DNA of 34,897 nucleotides from Clostridiaceae bacterium (GCA_029256485.1 JAQSXU010000038.1:1-34897), one strand, 5' to 3'. Shown: positions 15,023 to 24,164, counted from the stretch's first letter. Numbers and translations are program-made. The notes: a model not told the origin generated them from the sequence alone.

Positions 15023-15562
15023 ATGAATAAAAGCATTTTACTGGTTGTTGATGTTCAAACAGCATTGATTGAAGCACATCCTTACAATGAACAGAATGTA
15101 ATTGATAATATTAAAAAGCTTATATCTGTTGCAAGAGACAATCAAAAAGAAGTTATATATGTGCGTCATGACGATGGAAAGGGTGAAGATTTAGAGTATG
15201 GAACAGACGGATGGCAGATTTATTATGAAATAAAACCTTATAATGCTGAAAAAGTTTTTGAAAAACAATATAATAGTGCATTTTTAAAAACTGGTTTAAA
15301 AGAATATTTAGACAGTAAGAAAACAAATACTATCATATTGACAGGACTTCAAACAGAATATTGTATTGATACTACTTGCAAGGCTGCTTTTGAGTATGGA
15401 TATAAAATAATTATCCCTGAAGAAACCAATACAACTTTTGATAATGAGTATCTAACCGGTGAAGAACTTTATAAATTCTACAACTACAAGATTTGGAATA
15501 ATCGATTTGCCAAAGTTCTATCTGTAGATGAAGCAATAAAGATCTTAATGTATAAACAGTAA
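15023..15562 (+). CDS. Isochorismatase-like cysteine hydrolase
   Basis: The 179-residue protein carries the family's triad: Asp10 in VVDVQ, Lys81 in FEKQYNSAF and Cys114 in TEYCIDTT. The preceding LTGLQTEYC region has the usual cis-peptide turn. Such enzymes hydrolyse amides such as nicotinamide or small C-N bonds; the YcaC/PncA-like substrate pocket is not readable here. The ribosome site is AAAGGATAAGTAT. It has no evident partner gene. Confidence 0.85.
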   Translation: MNKSILLVVDVQTALIEAHPYNEQNVIDNIKKLISVARDNQKEVIYVRHDDGKGEDLEYGTDGWQIYYEIKPYNAEKVFEKQYNSAFLKTGLKEYLDSKKTNTIILTGLQTEYCIDTTCKAAFEYGYKIIIPEETNTTFDNEYLTGEELYKFYNYKIWNNRFAKVLSVDEAIKILMYKQ

Positions 15563-15631
15563 ACATAAAAAGATTTGTAATTAGCAGGCTTGTAAATGTA
15601 TAAAAAGTAGGGGTTTGTAATGGAGGGAAAT

Positions 15632-16027
15632 ATGAATAAATTTCAAGTATATTTACAGAATCATCCAAAGGCACCTAAAAGAATTATTTTAGGATACATC
15701 ATATTTGCAGGATGCTTTATATTTCCATTTAGAAATGAGCTTTTTCCGTTTGATTTCACGAAGGCATATTTAGTGATTGCTTCCTATGGAATAATCGGTT
15801 TAGGATTTGCGGGAATTTATGGCATACATAAAGAAAAGTTTGTATATGTAGCAAGCTTGTTTTTAACTGTTTTAGGAATGATATGCAGATACATTTTAGA
15901 ATATGGAGAAGTATCAAACACAATGAATTTTACACTTTTTAACATGATCTCTTATCTCGTGGCAATACCTGTTTTTACTGTAGTTGCTTATTATTTTTCC
16001 ATAAGATATTTGATGATAAAGAACTAA
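15632..16027 (+). CDS. Small four-helix membrane protein of unknown function
   Basis: This 131-residue protein begins MNKFQVYLQNHPKAPKRI, then has four hydrophobic segments (about 19-35, 46-62, 70-88 and 103-125). ATG 15632 is preferred because GGAGG lies six bases before it; an upstream ATG at 15620 contains that site. I do not recognise a family. It lies between the cysteine hydrolase and a GNAT gene on the same strand. Confidence 0.6.
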   Translation: MNKFQVYLQNHPKAPKRIILGYIIFAGCFIFPFRNELFPFDFTKAYLVIASYGIIGLGFAGIYGIHKEKFVYVASLFLTVLGMICRYILEYGEVSNTMNFTLFNMISYLVAIPVFTVVAYYFSIRYLMIKN

Positions 16028-16120
16028 TCTTAACTTCAGACTATGCTTTGAGGTTATGCAGGATTCAGCGGATACATATGAAGCATAAATTAATATATTT
16101 CCAACAAGGAGAAATGTTCT

Positions 16121-16633
16121 ATGATATTAGAAACGGAAAGATTATATTTGCGTGAGATGAACCAGGCGGACTTTTCATCATTGTGTAAAATATTGCAAGA
16201 TAAAGATGTGATGTATGCTTACGAACATGCTTTTGATGATGATGAAGCACAGGAATGGCTTGACAGACAAATTATGAGGTATAACCAATATGGATTTGGT
16301 TTGTGGGCAGTAATATTGAAAGATACCGGTGAAATGATTGGGCAATGCGGTCTTACCATGCAGGATTGCAACAATAGGCAGGTACTTGAAGTTGGATATC
16401 TATTTCAAAAAGCATTTTGGCATAAGGGCTATGCAAGCGAAGGGGCAATCGCCTGTAAAGAATATGCTTTTGAAGTCCTGAATGCTGATGAAGTATTTTC
16501 AATTATTCGTGACACAAACATTGCATCGCAAAATGTTGCAAAACGAAATGGCATGACAGTAACAGAAGGATTTATTAAACACTATTATGGTGTTGATATG
16601 CCGCATTTAGTTTTTTCAATTAAGCGCAGTTAA
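16121..16633 (+). CDS. GNAT family N-acetyltransferase (RimJ/RimL-like)
   Basis: The 170-residue protein starts MILETERLYLREMNQADF, the classic RimJ/RimL opening. The acetyl-CoA loop lies at about residues 97-108, with FWHKGYASEGA in place of RGKGYATEA, and the later SIIRDTNIASQNVAKRNGM is the conserved N-x-x-S-x-x-x-x-x-K-x-G segment. ATG follows AACAAGGAGAAATGTTCT. A terminator follows the gene. The acceptor is unknown. Confidence 0.87.
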   Translation: MILETERLYLREMNQADFSSLCKILQDKDVMYAYEHAFDDDEAQEWLDRQIMRYNQYGFGLWAVILKDTGEMIGQCGLTMQDCNNRQVLEVGYLFQKAFWHKGYASEGAIACKEYAFEVLNADEVFSIIRDTNIASQNVAKRNGMTVTEGFIKHYYGVDMPHLVFSIKRS

Positions 16634-16656
16634 TGAGCATAGATGTTTTTCTAATT

Positions 16657-16688
16657 AGTCATCATTAAAATCTTGATATGACTTTTTT
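16657..16688 (+). terminator. Intrinsic terminator after the GNAT gene
   Basis: AGTCAT (16657-16662) pairs with ATGACT (16678-16683), and a run of six T follows. The stem is short, but position and T run fit a terminator. Confidence 0.65.
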
Positions 16689-16808
16689 ATTTCAAAATAT
16701 TGCACAGAGTAGTTAGATAGAAACACCAAGCCTTAACAAACATACATAGGTTGCATATAATAATTTAAATAGTTATTTTATAAAATGCTAAGAAAGGTGT
16801 GTAATATA

Positions 16809-17363
16809 TTGAATAATAGATATCAACAACAATTAAATAACATACATATGAAAAAAGACGGAAACTTATATCCCAATAATAATTTAAATATGCTAGAAAA
16901 TATGAATATGAATAATACTGGATTTATGAGACTTAATATTGTTAAGCAAAGTGACAAAACACCTGTAAATAATGCTACTATAACAATTTATGTTACTGAT
17001 GGTATGCAAAGAGATATCCCGGTTATGCATTTAATAACAACAATTAACCCGATTCGAATAGAATTGCCCATGGCTAATGAATTAGGAACTAAAATAGCAG
17101 GACCTGAGTATAACTTTTCCACATACAACTTAAGAGTAGACGCTTTTGGCTACATTGCAAGAAATATATATAATATACGTTTGTTTCCCAATACAACATC
17201 CAGTTATGATATTGGATTGCAAACTGTAACAGATATAGAAGTTCAGCCACTTATTGAGGAAAGGCTTGATTTTCCACCTCACCCAAGGGATATTATAGAG
17301 GGTATTCCTTCAACTTCAAGCATGGGGACATTTTTAAGTATTAAAAATCAAATGACCAGATAA
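16809..17363 (+). CDS. Unknown protein with prealbumin-like beta domain, possibly spore-related
   Basis: The 184-residue protein has an Asn-rich, low-complexity start (about 1-36), then a beta domain, GFMRLNIVKQSDKTPVNNATITIYV, to about residue 145, and a Pro-rich end. The domain resembles carboxypeptidase regulatory/prealbumin-like modules; comparable domains stand at the N-terminus of some clostridial cortex-lytic or peptidoglycan-binding proteins, so a coat or wall role is possible. I chose TTG 16809 because AAAGGTGTG lies seven bases upstream; ATG 16785 has no ribosome site. No signal peptide is visible. Confidence 0.55.
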   Translation: MNNRYQQQLNNIHMKKDGNLYPNNNLNMLENMNMNNTGFMRLNIVKQSDKTPVNNATITIYVTDGMQRDIPVMHLITTINPIRIELPMANELGTKIAGPEYNFSTYNLRVDAFGYIARNIYNIRLFPNTTSSYDIGLQTVTDIEVQPLIEERLDFPPHPRDIIEGIPSTSSMGTFLSIKNQMTR

Positions 17364-17373
17364 GATAATTAAT

Positions 17374-17408
17374 AAAGCACAATGAAGATTAAGCTCTCAT
17401 TGTGCTTT
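17374..17408. terminator. Strong hairpin after the beta-domain gene
   Basis: AAAGCACAATGA (17374-17385) pairs perfectly over 12 bp with 17397-17408. The T run after it is missing, so termination may be incomplete; it may serve as an mRNA end signal. Confidence 0.65.
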
Positions 17409-17422
17409 GCTGATTGGCTTAA

Positions 17423-17689
17423 TTGCATGGATATTGCCAGTTGTTAAACTCATGCGGTATAAAAAACACGAGAATAGGAATTGGGTCATTATTTCTATTT
17501 AGCTCTTGTGCTGTTTCGTTATATTTTCAGATTTTATATAATAATCATTTGGTCAATATTGAAGATTGGTCTGCTTCAATGGACACATCAGGAGCTGTAG
17601 CTTTAGTATCATCAGCTCTACTCATCGTTACCGTTATATTAAATACAATTACTTTGTATATTTTTCGTGACAGAACACCAAATAACTAA
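17423..17689 (+). CDS. Small two-helix membrane protein with uncertain start
   Basis: The frame from about residue 16 reads TRIGIGSLFLFSSCAVSLYFQILY, then NIEDWSASMDTSGAVALVSSALLIVTVILNT and a short cytoplasmic tail, which is convincing two-helix membrane protein sequence. The N-terminus is not: TTG 17423 has no ribosome site, and the only near ATG (17452) is in another frame that would join after a one-base shift. The gene may be frameshifted at its start. No family recognised. Confidence 0.45.
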   Translation: MHGYCQLLNSCGIKNTRIGIGSLFLFSSCAVSLYFQILYNNHLVNIEDWSASMDTSGAVALVSSALLIVTVILNTITLYIFRDRTPNN

Positions 17690-17785
17690 ATACAAGATTT
17701 ATTTTTCAATAGCCGCCTGTGTAGGGAGAGGAAAGAGTAGATATGCCTACAATCATAAAGAAATTTTATATTAAAGCATATAAAT

Positions 17786-17820
17786 AAGTGCACTACTAGA
17801 GAAGAAGCTGTGCACTTTTT
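17786..17820. terminator. Terminator between convergent genes
   Basis: AAGTGCAC (17786-17793) pairs perfectly with GTGCACTT (17810-17817), with T-rich sequence after it on the plus strand. It lies between the small membrane protein gene and the stop of the minus-strand activator gene, and could serve both. Confidence 0.75.
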
Positions 17821-17849
17821 GTTTATAAAATACTACTTAAATTTTTGGT

Positions 17850-19349
17850 TTATTGTTCATAGGTTTTTTCTATTCCAAGTAACTTAGCTTTTCTTACAAT
17901 AGTTGGTTGAGTAGTTTTAAGCGCTTCAGCAGCTTTATAAGTTGTTTTATATTTAGCTAATGCATCTGTAATCATTTTTTTTTCTAAAGATTGAACTGCT
18001 TCTTTTAATGAAAGATTTTCATTAATTTCAATATATTCATCAGGTTCAAACTGTTCTATTCCATCAGGTTTAGTTATATACAAAACTTGATTTGAAGTTA
18101 TAACATTTTTTTCACCTATAATTACAAGTCTTTCAATAGCGTTTTTTAGCTCTCTAATGTTGCCAGGCCATTCATACTGTTCCAAGGTAAATAGTGATTT
18201 TTCGTTAAATATTTTATTTTTACCATACTTTTTATTAAAGTCATCTAAGAACTTTAGACAAATTAACTTAATATCTTCTTTCCTATCTCTAAGAGGTGGT
18301 ATTTTTATAGGAATTACATTTAGTCTATAATATAAATCTTGGCGAAATTCACCTGTCTTTATAAGATTAAATAAGTTTTCATTTGTAGCCGATATAATTC
18401 TAACATCTAAAGGAATTTTTTGAGTGCCGCCTACACGCATAAATTCATTTTCTTGTAATACTCTAAGTAATTTAGGCTGTAAGTTCAAAGGCATAGTACC
18501 TATTTCATCTAATAAAATAGTTCCTCCATTTGCTAACTCAAACAAACCGGCCTTGCTTTTTACAGCACCTGTAAAAGCACCTTTTTCATAACCAAACATT
18601 TCTGATTCTAAAAGATTTTCAGGAATTGCCGCACAATTAATTGTAATAAAAGGCTTATCCTTTCTAAGGCTATTAATGTATATTTCTTTTGCTAAAACTT
18701 CCTTACCTACACCACTCTCGCCTAAGATTAGAATAGTGGCATCAGTTTTAGCAACAACTGGTATTAAATTTTTAATATCACTGAGTACCTTTGAATTTCC
18801 AATAATTGTTGAATTATTTTGCTCACTTTTATAAAATTTTAATTTTTTACACAGAATTTTATTTTTTTCTACTTCTGCATCTAATACTTCTTTTAAGTCA
18901 GATATTTTTGTCAAGTCCTGAACTAAAGTAAAAACATATTCAATCTCATTTTTTCCATTAAATATTGGAGTACTTGTAACCAATACCTTAGCATCTTCAG
19001 GAGTAGAACTAACCATTGACATTTTTTTTCTCTCACTTAACACTAAAGTGGCAAGTGATTGAGAAGAAACTTCATCAAAATGATGGTAAGTATAGCTTGA
19101 TGTCTCGTCATTGGTATGAGTAGTTTCATTTATGGTAAGAAAATATTTTAGATATTTGCTAATTATTTCTTCAACATGTCTTCCAACGGCAAACTCTCTT
19201 TTAATATTATAGACTTTGCTCCATGCTTTGTTTACAAATATTATAATTCCTTCACCGTTTATTATATGTATAGGCATATCAACAAAATCTGAAACAATAA
19301 AAGCATTTAAATATTTAAAACTGTCAGGATAGCTATAGTTATTATTCAT
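17850..19349 (-). CDS. Sigma-54-dependent activator, PAS-AAA+-TyrR-type HTH (operon 2 regulator)
   Basis: The 499-residue protein has a PAS-like sensor (about 22-150), a coiled-coil (about 152-175) and a complete AAA+ domain with Walker A GESGVGKE (near 210), the canonical GAFTGA loop, Walker B ILLDEIG and the R-finger segment [11 protein letters not shown]. The end, [19 protein letters not shown] followed by [18 protein letters not shown], is a TyrR/PrpR-like HTH rather than Fis. ATG 19349 lies eight bases after GGAGGGAG. It is transcribed away from a second sigma-54 operon, the usual layout for an activator and its target. No receiver domain is present. Confidence 0.92.
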   Translation of the reverse strand: MNNNYSYPDSFKYLNAFIVSDFVDMPIHIINGEGIIIFVNKAWSKVYNIKREFAVGRHVEEIISKYLKYFLTINETTHTNDETSSYTYHHFDEVSSQSLATLVLSERKKMSMVSSTPEDAKVLVTSTPIFNGKNEIEYVFTLVQDLTKISDLKEVLDAEVEKNKILCKKLKFYKSEQNNSTIIGNSKVLSDIKNLIPVVAKTDATILILGESGVGKEVLAKEIYINSLRKDKPFITINCAAIPENLLESEMFGYEKGAFTGAVKSKAGLFELANGGTILLDEIGTMPLNLQPKLLRVLQENEFMRVGGTQKIPLDVRIISATNENLFNLIKTGEFRQDLYYRLNVIPIKIPPLRDRKEDIKLICLKFLDDFNKKYGKNKIFNEKSLFTLEQYEWPGNIRELKNAIERLVIIGEKNVITSNQVLYITKPDGIEQFEPDEYIEINENLSLKEAVQSLEKKMITDALAKYKTTYKAAEALKTTQPTIVRKAKLLGIEKTYEQ

Positions 19350-19389
19350 CAAAAATACTCCCTCCGATGTAGAAGACTTTGTTTTTTAT

Positions 19390-19418
19390 ATTATATCAGG
19401 AAGCAACATTACATTCAA
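19390..19418 (-). promoter_or_regulatory. Sigma-A promoter of the operon 2 activator gene
   Basis: On the minus strand, TTGAAT (19413-19418) and TATAAT (19390-19395) are 17 bp apart, with TG one base before the -10 (extended -10). The start codon is about 35 bases downstream of the expected transcript start. Confidence 0.8.
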
Positions 19419-19559
19419 GATGATTCATTTTTATATTTATAATACAAAAGTGAATTAATTTTGCTGAAAATAGCTATATTCAACTGAATAAATTTTTATA
19501 TTAAAAAAGAATTTAGGCATATATAAGATATTTATTGTAGTTTAAAAAAGCTTATAAGT

Positions 19560-19574
19560 ATTGATAATATCAAT
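19560..19574. promoter_or_regulatory. Candidate activator binding palindrome of operon 2
   Basis: ATTGATAATATCAAT has perfect 6-bp arms around three bases and lies 66 bp upstream of the -24 element. Weaker symmetry continues outward (AAGCTTATAA against TTTTATAGATAGCTT). A second palindrome, TATTCAACTGAATA, lies at 19477-19490. The rest of 19419-19640 is AT-rich and holds no gene. Confidence 0.5.
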
Positions 19575-19638
19575 GTTTTATAGATAGCTTTTATAATATG
19601 TTTACAAAAAAATCAAAATATATTTTTTGTTTTCAATT

Positions 19639-19655
19639 TTGGCATAAGTTTTGCT
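19639..19655 (+). promoter_or_regulatory. Sigma-54 (-24/-12) promoter of operon 2
   Basis: TTGGCATAAGTTTTGCT keeps the invariant GG (19641-19642) and GC (19653-19654) with ten bases between and deviates from consensus at one position (TGGCAT for TGGCAC). It lies about 50 bases before the first gene and faces a sigma-54 activator gene. Confidence 0.85.
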
Positions 19656-19708
19656 TAATATATTAGTACCTTAACAGAATAATTATTCTTCATATCAAGG
19701 AGATTAGA

Positions 19709-20305
19709 ATGCCTAAAATATTAGCTTTTAATGGTAGTCCTCATATAGATGGAAACACATCTATAGCTATTAAAATTGTAACAAATGAGTTAAATAATAA
19801 TGGTATAGAAACAGAAACGATACAAATTGGGGGACAAAATATAAAACCTTGTTTAGGATGTCGAAAATGTTTTGAATTAAAAAACAAGAGCTGCATCATT
19901 AAGAATGACATAGTAAATGAATTAATTTTAAAAATGGAAAAGTCTGATGGATTTATTATAGGAAGTCCAGTTTATACGTCGAATGTTACTTCTGAAGTTA
20001 AGGCATTTATAGATAGAACATGTTATGTAGGTAAAGCTAATAATTTTATGTTCAAAGAAAAGGTTGGTGCACCTGTTGTTGTTGCTTCAAAAACGGGAAC
20101 GAATTATGCTTATGCTGCAATTAATTTCATGTTTGGTATTTCAGAGATGATAACTGTAGGTTCAACATATTGGAATTGTGCTTATGGAAAAATGCCGGGA
20201 GAAGTCTTAAATGATAAAGAAAGCATAAAAAGCTTAGCAAAACTGGGCGAAAACATGGCAGTTTTACTGCAAAAAATAAAATATTTTGGAGGAACAAATG
20301 GATAG
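19709..20305 (+). CDS. Flavodoxin-like NADPH-dependent FMN reductase / iron-sulfur flavoprotein
   Basis: The 198-residue protein begins KILAFNGSPHIDGNTSIAI, the FMN phosphate-binding loop of the NADPH-dependent FMN reductase family, and has GFIIGSPVYTSNVTSEVKAFIDR, the second flavin contact. Between them, CLGCRKCFELKNKSCI (cysteines near 50, 53 and 56 plus one downstream) resembles the compact cluster motif of iron-sulfur flavoproteins. It may pass electrons to a redox step of the pathway. It follows the sigma-54 promoter and overlaps the next gene by eight bases. Confidence 0.82.
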   Translation: MPKILAFNGSPHIDGNTSIAIKIVTNELNNNGIETETIQIGGQNIKPCLGCRKCFELKNKSCIIKNDIVNELILKMEKSDGFIIGSPVYTSNVTSEVKAFIDRTCYVGKANNFMFKEKVGAPVVVASKTGTNYAYAAINFMFGISEMITVGSTYWNCAYGKMPGEVLNDKESIKSLAKLGENMAVLLQKIKYFGGTNG

Positions 20306-21173
20306 ACAAATACTTAAAGGAATCATTGATATTCATGTTCATGCTGGTCCATCAGTTGCGAATAGAGCTCTTGATGCTGCAGAAATGCTTATGGAGGCAC
20401 AACGCGTAGGGTATGCCGGCTTTTTAGTTAAGGATCACTATTTTCCAAGTATTCTTGGTACTAAAATGATCGAAAAACATTTGGGTGATGGAAGCTGTAA
20501 GGTATATGGCTCTATGGCACTTAATAATTCAATTGGACTCTTCAATTTAAAAGCACTAGATACTGCAAGGCAAATGGATGCAAAAATTATTTATTTCCCA
20601 ACAGTTTCTACAAAAAAACATATTGATGATCATAAAAAAGCTTCTTTTGTTGGTTCAGGAAAGGCGTCTATACAAGAAAGTCCCGTTGTATATGTTGATG
20701 AAGAAGGGAATATGGACCCAGCTGCGATAGAAGTTCTTAAATATATGGCTGAGTATGACATGGTATTAGGTACAGGACATGGTAGTCTATGGGAAATTGA
20801 ACATTTAGTTGGTAAGGCTGTAGAGTTAGGAGTAAAGAGAATTCTTGTAAATCATCCTCACTATAACGTTGATGCTTCTTATGAACAAATGGCAAAATGG
20901 GCAAAGTTAGGAGTCTATATAGAATTAAATGTATGTGTATTTAAGGGAGGTTCAAAAATAGGAACGGTAGATGATATAGTAGCAAAAGAAATGATTGATG
21001 CCTGTGGAGTGGAAAATATTATACTTGACACTGATATGGGGCAATATGGTAATGGTTCTCCTGTAGAAGGAATGTACAACTTCATTAATCTTTTGGAGAG
21101 AGAATTTGGCATTACTGAAGAAGAAATAAATATAATGGCTAAAAAAAATCCAGCCAAATTACTTAATATATAA
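20298..21173 (+). CDS. DUF6282 metal-dependent hydrolase-like protein
   Basis: A 291-residue predicted TIM-barrel protein of the amidohydrolase/PHP type. Likely metal ligands are His13 and His15 in DIHVHAGPS, the histidine of GTGHGSL, the histidines of VNHPHYN and the aspartates of LDTDMGQYGNGS, in the usual order. The family is known by name only; no reaction is established to my knowledge. ATG 20298 follows TTTGGAGGAACAA and overlaps the flavoprotein stop, so translation is coupled. With thiolase, cupin and aldolase in one operon, hydrolysis of a lactone, ring or amide intermediate is a reasonable guess. Confidence 0.8.
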   Translation: MDRQILKGIIDIHVHAGPSVANRALDAAEMLMEAQRVGYAGFLVKDHYFPSILGTKMIEKHLGDGSCKVYGSMALNNSIGLFNLKALDTARQMDAKIIYFPTVSTKKHIDDHKKASFVGSGKASIQESPVVYVDEEGNMDPAAIEVLKYMAEYDMVLGTGHGSLWEIEHLVGKAVELGVKRILVNHPHYNVDASYEQMAKWAKLGVYIELNVCVFKGGSKIGTVDDIVAKEMIDACGVENIILDTDMGQYGNGSPVEGMYNFINLLEREFGITEEEINIMAKKNPAKLLNI

Positions 21174-21250
21174 ACTAAAGAAGTCTTATTTGAAAATATA
21201 AAGTAATTTAATAATTTTACCTTAACTTAACGAAGGGAAAGATAATAAGT

Positions 21251-22438
21251 ATGAAGTTAAATGATGTTGTAATAGTTGGAACCGCTCGTACACCTATCGG
21301 AGATTTCTTAGGTAGTCTAAAAGGTTTAAGTGGAGTTGAGCTGGGTGCTATAGCAGTTAAAGGTGCTTTAAAAAATGCAAATGTTGACGCTGAGCTAGTT
21401 GAGGAATTGGCTGCTGGGTGTATTTATAAGAATGGTCAAAAAGGTAACCCCGCTAGACAAATTCAAATCAAAACAGGTATGTTAAACAGTGGTTGGGCAT
21501 ATACAATTGATCAACAATGTGCTTCTGGTATGAAAGCTTTTGAATTGATTTATGAATCGCTTGCCCTAGGAAAATCTTCTATAGCAGTTGCTGTAGGCAT
21601 GGAAAGTATGACAAATTCACCTTATCTTATTTTAAATAATCGAGAAGGCTATCGAATGGGTGATGGAGAAATAAAGGATAGCATGTTATATGATGGCTTA
21701 GTTTGTGCCATAGAAGGATACCACATGGGTGTAACGGCTGAAAACCTTGCTAAGGAATACAGTATTAGCAGAGAAGAACAAGATGAACTTGCTTTTTTAA
21801 GCCATACAAGAGCATTAGAAGCACAAAGAAAAGGTAAATTTAAAGATGAAATAGTTCCTGTAGAAATTCAAAATAAAAAAGAAACTATAATTGTTGATAC
21901 GGATGAGCATCCAAGAAATGATATATCTATAGAAAGATTGAGTAAGATGAAACCAGTTTTTATTAAGGATGGTACAGTTACAGCCGGTAATGCATCAAGC
22001 GTGAATGATGGATCAGCTGCATTGGTTATGACAACTTTAGAAAAAGCTCAACAATTAGGTTTAAAGCCTCTTGCAAAAGTTGTTTCCATTGCTAATTTTG
22101 GTGTAGAGCCAAGAATCATGGGGATTGGTCCTGCTTATGCAATTCCAAAATCTATTGATTATGCTGGACTTTCAGCAGATGCAATTGATTATTATGAAAT
22201 AAATGAAGCTTTTGCAGCTCAATTTCTTGCTGTAAACAGGCTGCTAAATCTAAACATGGACAAAGTAAATAAAAATGGATCTGGAATTGGTCTGGGTCAT
22301 CCCGTAGGTTGTACAGGCGCTAGAATAATTCAAGCTGCATTGATGGAATTAAAAAGAAGAAATGGTCAGTATGGGGTAGCTTCGCTTTGTGTTGGGGGAG
22401 GACCTGCCATGAGCGTAGTATTAGAAAACTTAATTTAA
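21251..22438 (+). CDS. Thiolase (acetyl-CoA acyltransferase family)
   Basis: The 395-residue protein has all catalytic residues of degradative and biosynthetic thiolases: Cys90 in DQQCASGMKAF, the NEAFAAQF loop, His350 in GLGHPVGCTGAR and Cys380 in CVGGGPAM. One departure is NKNGSGIGLGHP where NVNGGAIALGHP is usual. It should cleave or form a 3-oxoacyl-CoA. It is the only CoA-dependent enzyme in operon 2, and no CoA-activating enzyme is encoded beside it, so the CoA ester must come from elsewhere, possibly from operon 1 products. ATG 21251 follows AACGAAGGGAAAG. Confidence 0.9.
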   Translation: MKLNDVVIVGTARTPIGDFLGSLKGLSGVELGAIAVKGALKNANVDAELVEELAAGCIYKNGQKGNPARQIQIKTGMLNSGWAYTIDQQCASGMKAFELIYESLALGKSSIAVAVGMESMTNSPYLILNNREGYRMGDGEIKDSMLYDGLVCAIEGYHMGVTAENLAKEYSISREEQDELAFLSHTRALEAQRKGKFKDEIVPVEIQNKKETIIVDTDEHPRNDISIERLSKMKPVFIKDGTVTAGNASSVNDGSAALVMTTLEKAQQLGLKPLAKVVSIANFGVEPRIMGIGPAYAIPKSIDYAGLSADAIDYYEINEAFAAQFLAVNRLLNLNMDKVNKNGSGIGLGHPVGCTGARIIQAALMELKRRNGQYGVASLCVGGGPAMSVVLENLI

Positions 22439-22505
22439 CAATTAAGATAAATATTTGGAATTAAATTGATTTGTCATTGAACGTAAGTGATTTTAAAAAT
22501 ACAGT

Positions 22506-22524
22506 GATTTTTTATTAAAAAATC
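22506..22524. other. A/T-rich hairpin between thiolase and cupin genes
   Basis: GATTTTTTATTAAAAAATC is an 8-bp perfect stem with a three-base loop. It is weak by base composition and could slow or process the transcript; a firm role is not readable. Confidence 0.4.
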
Positions 22525-22563
22525 GCCTATAAATAAATTATTATAAATTAGGAGGGTCAATAA

Positions 22564-22947
22564 ATGACAACAGTAGCATCAGGAAATTGGAACGAATTAC
22601 CATGGGAAGAAGTTAGAGAGGGTATCACTAGAGTAGTGTTTGCCATGGAGGCAGACAGTGTTTGCTGTTCAATAAACAAAGTTGAAAATGGGAATGAGGT
22701 AAAACCTCATAAACATCCAAATGAGCAAGTTGCACTTGTATTAGAAGGTCAATGTGATTATTATGTAGATGGGGTACCTTATAGGTTAACTTCTGGTTCT
22801 TGGGTTACAGTTCCATCAAATGTAGAACACTATATTCACGTATATGACAGTCCAGTACCATGCATGAATATGGATATATTTACTCCGGATAGACCTGAAT
22901 ATACAGAATCCTACACTAAATTCTTAAAAGAAAATAAAGGTAAATAG
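22564..22947 (+). CDS. Small cupin-domain protein
   Basis: The 127-residue single-domain cupin has motif 1 as PHKHPNEQVALVLEG (His, His, Gln and Glu positions) and motif 2 as GSWVTVPSNVEHYI, giving the usual three-His plus Glu/Gln metal site. Small cupins of this kind act as isomerases, lyases or dioxygenases, or bind sugars and keto acids; in an anaerobe an isomerase or lyase role is more plausible. Ribosome site TTAGGAGGGTCAATAA. Placed between thiolase and TRAP genes in the operon. Confidence 0.85.
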   Translation: MTTVASGNWNELPWEEVREGITRVVFAMEADSVCCSINKVENGNEVKPHKHPNEQVALVLEGQCDYYVDGVPYRLTSGSWVTVPSNVEHYIHVYDSPVPCMNMDIFTPDRPEYTESYTKFLKENKGK

Positions 22948-23099
22948 TATAAGCAACATTTTAAAACTGCTGATGTTTATTTAATACATAGCATAGAGAT
23001 ATAATTATTCAGTAATTTTGACTACTGAAATTATTGATTATATATTTTTTTAATAGTATAATTTTAAAATATTCTATTGTAGAGGAGAATGAAAATATT

Positions 23100-24122
23100 A
23101 TGAAAAGATTAACTATATTAACAACAATATTATTAACATTAGCAATAATAGTAACAGGATGTGGTAGTCAAGAAACAAAAAGTTCGCCTGAAAACGTATC
23201 GGGAGAAACAATGAAAATTACATTTGCAGATTATGGTTCAAGTGCTATGCCAACAGCAGATGCTTATAATTTTTCAGCGGATTATATAAGAGAAAATAGT
23301 AATGGAAGAATCGATATAGATGTTGTTTCTGATGCAGTGTTAGGAAATGAAACTGAAATGATACAGCAATTAATGGATGGTACTATGCAAATGGCTATTG
23401 TTGGCTCTAGCGTATTTAGTAAATATACCGATAAACTAGAAGCGTTTCAATTACCATTGTTAATAACTGATTATGAAAAAGAAAAAATAGCTTTCAGCAG
23501 TCCAGAAGGAAAAGCTTTGCTAGATGCAACTGAAGCTATTGGTCTTAAAGTCATAGGATATGCCGAAAATGGTATAAGACATTTTGCTAACAACACTAGA
23601 CCAATTAATGTACCAGAAGATTTAAATGGATTAATTTTAAGAATTGCTCCAAGTACTATGCTTCAGAAATCTATGGAACTTTTAGGGGCTAATCCAACTC
23701 CATTAAACTATGGTGAAGTATATACTGCACTTCAGAATAAAGTTATTGATGGAGAAGAAATAAATATTACATCACTTTACGCTATGAAGCATTATGAAAC
23801 AATAAAATACGTTTCAGAAATAGGCTTATATCCTTTCCCATCTCTTGTTGTAGTTAACCTTGATTTTTGGAATTCATTGTCTCCAGAAGACCAGAAACTA
23901 ATTGAGGAAGGTTTTGATAAAGGATCTGAAAAATTACTTAATGAGTTTCTTCCAGACTTCGAAAAAGAATCAAAAACTGCATGCGAAAAAGCTGGCCTAA
24001 AATTTAATGTTATTGAAGATAAAAAGGCTTTTGCTGATAAGGTAAAACCAATTTATGAAGAGTATAAAGCAAAAGATTCAAATATTAAAGCATTTATTGA
24101 AATGTTGGAAGGTTTAGAATAA
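23100..24122 (+). CDS. dctP: TRAP transporter substrate-binding lipoprotein (DctP family)
   Basis: The 340-residue protein has a lipoprotein signal ending VTGC with Cys21 as the lipid anchor. The binding domain follows: MQMAIVGSSVFSKY, then GLILRIAPSTMLQ with the Arg that clamps the substrate carboxylate, and GEVYTALQNKVIDGEEINI, a family hallmark. TRAP binders take up organic acids against a sodium gradient. The ligand is unknown; the conserved Arg argues for a carboxylate. ATG 23100 follows AGAGGAGAATGAAAATATT; the longer frame from 23034 would bury the signal peptide. Confidence 0.92.
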   Translation: MKRLTILTTILLTLAIIVTGCGSQETKSSPENVSGETMKITFADYGSSAMPTADAYNFSADYIRENSNGRIDIDVVSDAVLGNETEMIQQLMDGTMQMAIVGSSVFSKYTDKLEAFQLPLLITDYEKEKIAFSSPEGKALLDATEAIGLKVIGYAENGIRHFANNTRPINVPEDLNGLILRIAPSTMLQKSMELLGANPTPLNYGEVYTALQNKVIDGEEINITSLYAMKHYETIKYVSEIGLYPFPSLVVVNLDFWNSLSPEDQKLIEEGFDKGSEKLLNEFLPDFEKESKTACEKAGLKFNVIEDKKAFADKVKPIYEEYKAKDSNIKAFIEMLEGLE

Positions 24123-24139
24123 CTGTTATTATAAATGTT

Positions 24140-24164
24140 TTTGCCTCCTGAAAAAGGAGGCAAA
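24140..24164. other. Hairpin between dctP and dctQ
   Basis: TTTGCCTCCT (24140-24149) pairs perfectly over ten bp with 24155-24164 around a five-base loop; no T run follows. Such stems behind binding-protein genes protect the upstream mRNA and give more binding protein than membrane subunits. Confidence 0.8.

Noticed and set aside
17742..17787. Tiny peptide frame starting ATGCCTACAATC
   Set aside because: It has only 14 codons and a poor ribosome site; it may be a chance frame or debris before the terminator.
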